Shown here: positions 59,507 through 64,000 of the stretch, piece by piece
Layout: each line of letters begins with the position of its first letter
Numbering within the stretch: position 1 is the stretch's first letter
NCBI GenBank assembly: GCA_038749105.1
Contig: JBCDIM010000016.1
Location: forward strand, 5,719 to 69,718
Length of the DNA: 64,000 bases
Origin: JBCCOW01 sp038749105
GTDB taxonomy: Bacteria > Planctomycetota > Phycisphaerae > Phycisphaerales > Phycisphaeraceae
Direction: 5' to 3'
Made by a program: the position numbers and the translations under genes
Notes under the pieces: generated by a model
Told to the model about the DNA's origin: nothing
Database searches by the model: none
The model's input: the letters and a program-made list of their open reading frames with translations, nothing else

Positions 59507-61147
59507 TCAGTCCTCTTCCACACCCAGGTCTTTGACCTTCTTGTTGAGCGTGTTGCGGTTGATGCCCAGGAAGTCTGCCGTGCGGATCTTGACCCCGCCG
59601 TTGTGCCCCAACGCCTCTCGGAGCAGGTGCCGCTCGACCTCGTTGATCAGTAGTTCATACACCCGGCCGTCATAGACCGCGAACTGCCGGATCGCGTGCT
59701 CCGCGAGCTTCGCGCAGATCGCATCGATATCCTCGTCCCCCGCATCACCACGCGTCTGCTGCGCGAACAGCCGGATCTGTAGCGGCAGCAGCTCATCCGT
59801 GAACTCGTCGCCCTGGCTGAGCACCACCGCCCGCTCGATACAGTTCTCCAGCTCCCGCACGTTGCCCGGCCAGGGGTACCGCAGCAGGGTGTTCAAGACG
59901 ACTCGGCTGAGCTTCGAAAGCTGCCGGTTGTTCTCCCGGTTGTACCGGTCCAGGAAATGATCGATCAGCAGCGGGATGTCTTCACGCCGCGTCCGCAGCG
60001 GCGGCAGATGAACCGTCACCACGTTCAGCCGGTAGTACAGGTCTTCCCGGAAGTTCCCTTTGCGGACCTCCTCTTCCAACTCCAAATTCGTTGCGGCGAT
60101 CACTCGCACGTCCACCTTCACGCTCTGGTGATCGCCCACCCGCTCAAACTCCCGCTCCTGCAGTACACGCAGCAGCTTCACCTGCAACTGCGCGTCGAGT
60201 GTGCCCACCTCATCGAGAAAGATCGTCCCACCGTCCGCCGCCTCGAAGCGACCGACTTTGTCGCGGACGGCACCGGTAAACGCCCCCTTCACATGGCCGA
60301 ACAGCTCGCTCTCCAGCAGCTGTGGCGAAAGCGCCCCGCAGTTCACCCGGATCAAGGGCTTGTCCCGCCGCGGGGAGTTGTAGTGGACCGCCTTCGCGAT
60401 CAACTCCTTCCCGCATCCCGTCTCCCCCAGCAAAAGCACGGTCGCTCGGCTAGAGGCGACCTGGGCAATCATCCCCAGTACATCCAGCATCGCCGGGCTG
60501 GACCCGATCACGTTCTCGAACTGGTACTTGCTTCGGAGGTTATCTGTCAGCCGCTGCTTTTCCTCCAGCCACTGGTCCTTTTCCATCTGGACCAGCTGAT
60601 GCATGCGTATGGTTTGACTGATCGACCCCGCAATGATGCGCAGTAAACGGGCATCCCCCTCCAACTGCTCCTGGCTCTTCAGGGGCTTATCGATGCTGAT
60701 GGTGCCCACGACTTCCTCGGCATCCACCACCGGCACGCAGATGAAGCTGATCGGGCCCGTCGTGGCCAACGCCGGAACGGCTGCAGAAGCCGCCGTGCCA
60801 CTCCCCGATGAGGCGATCTTGCGGGCCTTGGTCCGGTTCAGAAACTCCGGGTGTTTCGAGACATCCGCGATCACCGCAGGCTCACCGCTCTGCATCACCC
60901 CGCCCGTCACGCCCTCACCCAGCGCATACCGCCCCCGCTCCTGCTCAGCAGGGGTCAACCCCACCGATGCCACCGTCCGCAGCTGCTCCGACGCCCGGTC
61001 CCAGAGCACCAAGGCCGCCCGCTGAACCCCCAGCTCCTCTCTCAAGACCGACATCACGCGGCCAAAGAGCGTCTGCAATTCAAGGCCATCGCCAAGAATC
61101 TGGCTGACCTGCTCCAAAATGTTCAATTCTTGTTCAGCCCGATCCAT
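59507..61147 (-). CDS. Sigma-54-dependent activator (GAF-AAA-Fis)
   Basis: 546 residues with NifA-like order. GAF at about 20-185; AAA+ domain at about 210-440 with Walker A GETGCGKE (241-248), the GAFTGA loop that contacts sigma-54 (288-293), Walker B GGTIFLDEVG (306-315) and arginine fingers near RREDIPLL; Fis-type HTH at about 505-546 (RTADFLGINRNTLNKKVKDL). It activates genes from -24/-12 promoters; its targets are not apparent and no such promoter was found with confidence in nearby gaps. Divergent from the portal gene. Confidence 0.96.
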   Translation of the reverse strand: MDRAEQELNILEQVSQILGDGLELQTLFGRVMSVLREELGVQRAALVLWDRASEQLRTVASVGLTPAEQERGRYALGEGVTGGVMQSGEPAVIADVSKHPEFLNRTKARKIASSGSGTAASAAVPALATTGPISFICVPVVDAEEVVGTISIDKPLKSQEQLEGDARLLRIIAGSISQTIRMHQLVQMEKDQWLEEKQRLTDNLRSKYQFENVIGSSPAMLDVLGMIAQVASSRATVLLLGETGCGKELIAKAVHYNSPRRDKPLIRVNCGALSPQLLESELFGHVKGAFTGAVRDKVGRFEAADGGTIFLDEVGTLDAQLQVKLLRVLQEREFERVGDHQSVKVDVRVIAATNLELEEEVRKGNFREDLYYRLNVVTVHLPPLRTRREDIPLLIDHFLDRYNRENNRQLSKLSRVVLNTLLRYPWPGNVRELENCIERAVVLSQGDEFTDELLPLQIRLFAQQTRGDAGDEDIDAICAKLAEHAIRQFAVYDGRVYELLINEVERHLLREALGHNGGVKIRTADFLGINRNTLNKKVKDLGVEED

Positions 61148-61187
61148 GCTTGCATATTAAATCATCATCTTTAACCACATTCAAGAT

Positions 61188-61201
61188 AATCATGCTTGAT
61201 T
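61188..61201. promoter_or_regulatory. Small inverted repeat in divergent gap
   Basis: AATCA-TGCT-TGATT in an AT-rich 200-nt gap between the sigma-54 activator and the portal gene. The gap presumably holds both promoters. Confidence 0.3.
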
Positions 61202-61351
61202 CATAGCCATGCGAAACGAAACCAAACTTAATACAAACAAGTGGCGTGGTGATTTCAATGGTTTTTGAATCCCCCCCATATCTGGGGTTATGCCAGATCT
61301 CAGCGCCCAAGGCTGCCCTTCGCGCGCACGAAAGGTCTTCCGTGACCAGGT

Positions 61352-62839
61352 GTGAAGCCCACCATCGCGGAACCCCAAGTGCCTACTGCTCAAACACAGT
61401 CCATCTCAATGCCGTCCGAGCCGGCCTCCCCACACTCCAGAGCCCAACAAGCCCCGCGCCACAGTTTGACCAGGCTGAACCGCCTGATTGCTGACCACCA
61501 AGCACTCGCGCAACCCCGCCTCAACACACTCTGGCAGTACTACCGCAACCCGGCCGAAAAGGGCGGGTTCGCTCAGTCTCAAGGCCTCCCCTCTCGGCTC
61601 AGTGGCACGCACACACATACAGCCGGCGATCAGGTGTCCAGCCATGAAACCGTCATCGAGAACGATATCGCCTGGCGGCTCCACGCGCTGGTCGACTTCA
61701 TGGTCGGCCGACCGGTCCGTATCCGATCCCAGGCCGACGACCCCAAGCTCGCTAAAGACATCGACGCCCTGCTTGGCGACGTCTTCGCGCAGGCCGGCGG
61801 CCCCCAGTTCTTCCAAGAACTCGTACTGCTCGGCTCGATCTACGGCCATGTCGACATCCTCCTCGATGCCGACACTACACGCCTTGACCTCGCGGCCATC
61901 CCCGCCACCCGCGGTATCCCCGACCCTCACCCCCAAAACCTTCGCCAGCTAAACGCCTACCTCCTCCATCACCTCACCCCAACCCCCGTAGATGACCAAG
62001 CCCCTGCGTCTCGCTGGCGGAACCTCTTCCGTAACTTCGCGCTCCAAGCCACAGCCCTCCACGACGAACACACCACGCTCTTCACGCCGGATCTCATCGC
62101 CCGGTATCGACTGCCTGCCCGCACGACTCAACGCCGACTCTTGGATGCCAGCCCCAACCCGCTGGGCCGTATCCCCATCGTCCACATCCAGAACCTGCCT
62201 CAACCCTTGCACTGGTCAGGCCTCTCTGACGTCGAGCCCCTGATCCCACTCCAAGACGAGCTCAACACTCGGCTCTCCGATCGCGCCAACCGCGTCACGT
62301 TCCAGTCTTTCAAGATGTACCTCGGCAAGGGCATCGACTCCTTCAACGACCGGCCCGTCGCCCCCGGTCAGATGTGGCAGACCGACAACCCCGACGCCGA
62401 AATCCTCGAGTTCGGCGGCGACGCCGACTCCCCCTCCGAAACCGCCCATATCCAGGATATCCGTGACGCCCTCGACAAGACCTCCGGAGTCACCCCCGTC
62501 GCCGCCGGCCTCGTCCGCGGGAAGGTCGGCAATCTCTCCTCCGAGAACGCTATCCGCATCGTCCTACTGGGTCTCACCGCAAAGACCGAACGCAAACGCC
62601 TTCTGTACGGGCAGGGCATCGCCCGCGCCTGCGAGCTCATCCTCCACGCCGCTCACAACTTCGGCCAGCTGCAGACCAAGCCCGCCGACCGCCGCGTCCA
62701 GCTCATCTGGCCCAACCCCACCCCCGAACCCGAGTCCACCCGCCTCCGCAACGCCCAGATCAAACGCGAACTCGGCGTCCCGCAAGACCAGGTCCTCCGC
62801 GAGCTCGGCTACCTCGACACCCCCTCCCCCGAACTCTGA
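61352..62839 (+). CDS. Phage portal protein (SPP1 gp6-like)
   Basis: 495 residues from a GTG at 61352; ATG 61409 is an alternative. N-terminal helix LNRLIADHQALAQPRLNTLW followed by QYYRN is the common opening of this portal family. The SPP1-type core continues with HETVIENDIAWRLHALVDFM and VGRPVRIRSQADDPKLAKDI. Later come QNLPQPLHWSGLSDVEPLIP, LQDELNTRLSDRANRV and SGVTPVAAGL. The portal would be the dodecameric ring for DNA entry; a large terminase is encoded over 22 kb away on the other strand. Intact. Confidence 0.9.
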   Translation: MKPTIAEPQVPTAQTQSISMPSEPASPHSRAQQAPRHSLTRLNRLIADHQALAQPRLNTLWQYYRNPAEKGGFAQSQGLPSRLSGTHTHTAGDQVSSHETVIENDIAWRLHALVDFMVGRPVRIRSQADDPKLAKDIDALLGDVFAQAGGPQFFQELVLLGSIYGHVDILLDADTTRLDLAAIPATRGIPDPHPQNLRQLNAYLLHHLTPTPVDDQAPASRWRNLFRNFALQATALHDEHTTLFTPDLIARYRLPARTTQRRLLDASPNPLGRIPIVHIQNLPQPLHWSGLSDVEPLIPLQDELNTRLSDRANRVTFQSFKMYLGKGIDSFNDRPVAPGQMWQTDNPDAEILEFGGDADSPSETAHIQDIRDALDKTSGVTPVAAGLVRGKVGNLSSENAIRIVLLGLTAKTERKRLLYGQGIARACELILHAAHNFGQLQTKPADRRVQLIWPNPTPEPESTRLRNAQIKRELGVPQDQVLRELGYLDTPSPEL

Positions 62840-62848
62840 CCCATCACC

Positions 62849-63268
62849 ATGAACCCACCCGAAACCGAGACCCCAACCACCGACCCCATGCAGCAGCTCG
62901 AAGCGCTCCACGAACAGCTCCGACAGCGCGAAGCCCAGATCGCTCAGCTCGAACGTCGGCAGCAGATCGACGCCCGCCTCACCGAGGCCGACCCGCTCGA
63001 TCTCGGGACCGCCCGCCTCCTCACCGAGGCCGCCATCCAGCACATGGACGAACCCGACATCGAGACCGCCGTCACCGAGCTCCGCCGCGACAAGCCCTGG
63101 CTCTTCCGGACTCAAGGCACACCCCAAGCGTTCCCCTTCGCCCCCGAAGCCAACCCGCTCCATGAGCCCGACCCCGCCGACGAGGCCGCCGCCCACGCCG
63201 CCTCCACCGGCAATCGTCGCGATCTCCTGACCTACCTCCGCCTCCGCCGCAACCGCGCCTCCCCTTAA
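62849..63268 (+). CDS. Scaffold-like coiled-coil protein
   Basis: 139 residues. A coiled coil at about 12-45 (MQQLEALHEQLRQREAQIAQ) and an acidic, helical remainder. Between portal and capsid genes, the expected position of a scaffolding protein, 9 nt after the portal stop. It lacks a catalytic domain. Family not certain; position and shape carry the call. Confidence 0.75.
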   Translation: MNPPETETPTTDPMQQLEALHEQLRQREAQIAQLERRQQIDARLTEADPLDLGTARLLTEAAIQHMDEPDIETAVTELRRDKPWLFRTQGTPQAFPFAPEANPLHEPDPADEAAAHAASTGNRRDLLTYLRLRRNRASP

Positions 63269-63290
63269 CCCCTTCCGCCGCTCGACACCT

Positions 63291-63333
63291 CACGCCTTGA
63301 AACCCAGCGCCTAGGCCCTAACTCCTAGCGCCT
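63291..63333. repeat. Degenerate heptamer repeats before the capsid gene
   Basis: AGCGCCT (63306-63312), AGGCCCT, AACTCCT, AGCGCCT (63327-63333) in tandem, with a related CACGCCT at 63291-63297. A third heptamer cluster in this window, in the gap between scaffold-like and capsid genes. No inverted arm here. Confidence 0.75.
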
Positions 63334-63390
63334 CGCCCATCCCTCGCTCACCCCCAGCCCGTTCACCCCCAACCCCCAGGAAAGACAACC

Positions 63391-64000
63391 ATGCCCTTCA
63401 CCGGAAAAGCCACCTACTCCGCAGGCCCCGACCTCCCCGAGCACATCGAAGACGTCTCCGACGTCCTCGGCCTGATCTCCCCCTACGAGACCCCGCTCCT
63501 CGACCACCTCGGCGACCCGCAACGCGCCGCCACCTCCACCGTCCACCAGTGGCTCGAAGACGAGCTGCTCCCCAACAAGGACGCCACCGACGGCTCCGTC
63601 ACCGGCTCGGCCACCACTGTCACTGTCGACAACGGCGACCGCTTCCGCGTCGGTGACCAGGTCCAACCCGACGGCTCCACCGAAGTCCTCTTCGTCACCG
63701 CCGTCAGCTCCAACGACCTCACCGTCGTCCGCGGCTACGGCTCCACCACCGCCGCCTCCATCGCCGACAACAACACCCTCCGCATCCTTGGCAACGCCGC
63801 GCTCGAAGGCGACGACGCCCCCGCCGCCCGCTTCACCAACCGCTCCCGACGATCCAACACCACCCAGATCTTCGCCGCCACCGTCGAGGTCTCCGGCTCC
63901 CAGCTCGCCTCCAAACAGGCCGCCATCGAAGACGAGATGGACTACCAGAAGTCCGAACGCCTCCGCGAACTCGCCCGTGACCTCGAGAACTGCGTGATCA
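63391..64000 (+). CDS. Major capsid protein, SU10-like (DUF5309), partial
   Basis: First 203 residues; the gene runs off the right edge. Start ATG 63391 with AGGAAAG upstream. Motifs of the SU10-like HK97-fold group: IEDVSDVLGLISPYETPLLD, then TVHQWLEDEL; an Ig-like insert (VTVDNGDRFRVGDQVQPDGS) and RSRRSNTTQIFAATVEVSGS resuming the core. Would form the capsid shell. Continued head and tail genes probably lie to the right. Confidence 0.88.
   Translation, partial: MPFTGKATYSAGPDLPEHIEDVSDVLGLISPYETPLLDHLGDPQRAATSTVHQWLEDELLPNKDATDGSVTGSATTVTVDNGDRFRVGDQVQPDGSTEVLFVTAVSSNDLTVVRGYGSTTAASIADNNTLRILGNAALEGDDAPAARFTNRSRRSNTTQIFAATVEVSGSQLASKQAAIEDEMDYQKSERLRELARDLENCVI

Overview
This is a GC-rich bacterial chromosome segment that most likely comes from a planctomycete, probably of the class Phycisphaerae. 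That placement is inferred from gene content: a TIGR03067-type secreted protein, a DUF1800 protein, OPT-like (DUF6785-type) membrane proteins, a secreted SPOR lipoprotein, three adjacent SPFH proteins with an ABC-2 transporter, and many FHA/HDOD/GAF signalling fusions. No rRNA is present to confirm it.

Layout. 1-9.5 kb: DUF1800 protein (cut by the left edge), FHA-GAF histidine kinase, argH, a receiver-coiled-coil protein, a small unknown gene, an HDOD-GAF histidine kinase and an HTH-receiver regulator. 9.7-17.8 kb: HNH nuclease, tRNA-Tyr, hemC, MFS transporter, large secreted protein, EamA transporter, SPOR lipoprotein. 18-20 kb: acyl-CoA synthetase and a TIGR03067 protein. 20.1-34.7 kb (minus strand): a tightly packed eight-gene operon with two OPT-like transporters, two MacB/LolD-type ATPases, an FtsX permease, a 1701-residue FtsX protein carrying an M28-peptidase fold that has lost its catalytic residues, a PqqD-like protein and an orphan. 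34.8-36.5 kb: hexose-6-phosphate mutarotase and a kinase-like protein.

36.5-43.1 kb: phage-derived genes. A minus-strand set (sigma-70-region-4-like protein, ABC-type ATPase, GNAT, ParB-like nuclease, orphan, large terminase, membrane HTH protein) faces a CI/LexA-like self-cleaving repressor. 43.2-61.1 kb: cellular genes again, namely a PlsC-GNAT (ornithine-lipid type) acyltransferase, Sua5, a phosphohexomutase, an ABC-2 permease, three SPFH proteins with an ABC exporter and a large anchored protein, and a NifA-like sigma-54 activator. 61.4-64 kb: portal, scaffold-like protein and SU10-type major capsid protein, running off the right edge. Packaging and head genes are thus on opposite strands and about 22.6 kb apart, with housekeeping genes between them. 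This could be a domesticated phage or gene-transfer-agent-like system under an SOS-type switch, or two unrelated remnants.

Non-coding signals include three arrays of degenerate 7-nt repeats, two of them arranged as facing inverted arms; three copies of a short hairpin repeat; several strong hairpins; and two small palindromes in lipid-gene promoters. The two best candidates for an undescribed system are the OPT/ABC/pseudopeptidase operon and the split terminase/portal/capsid set.
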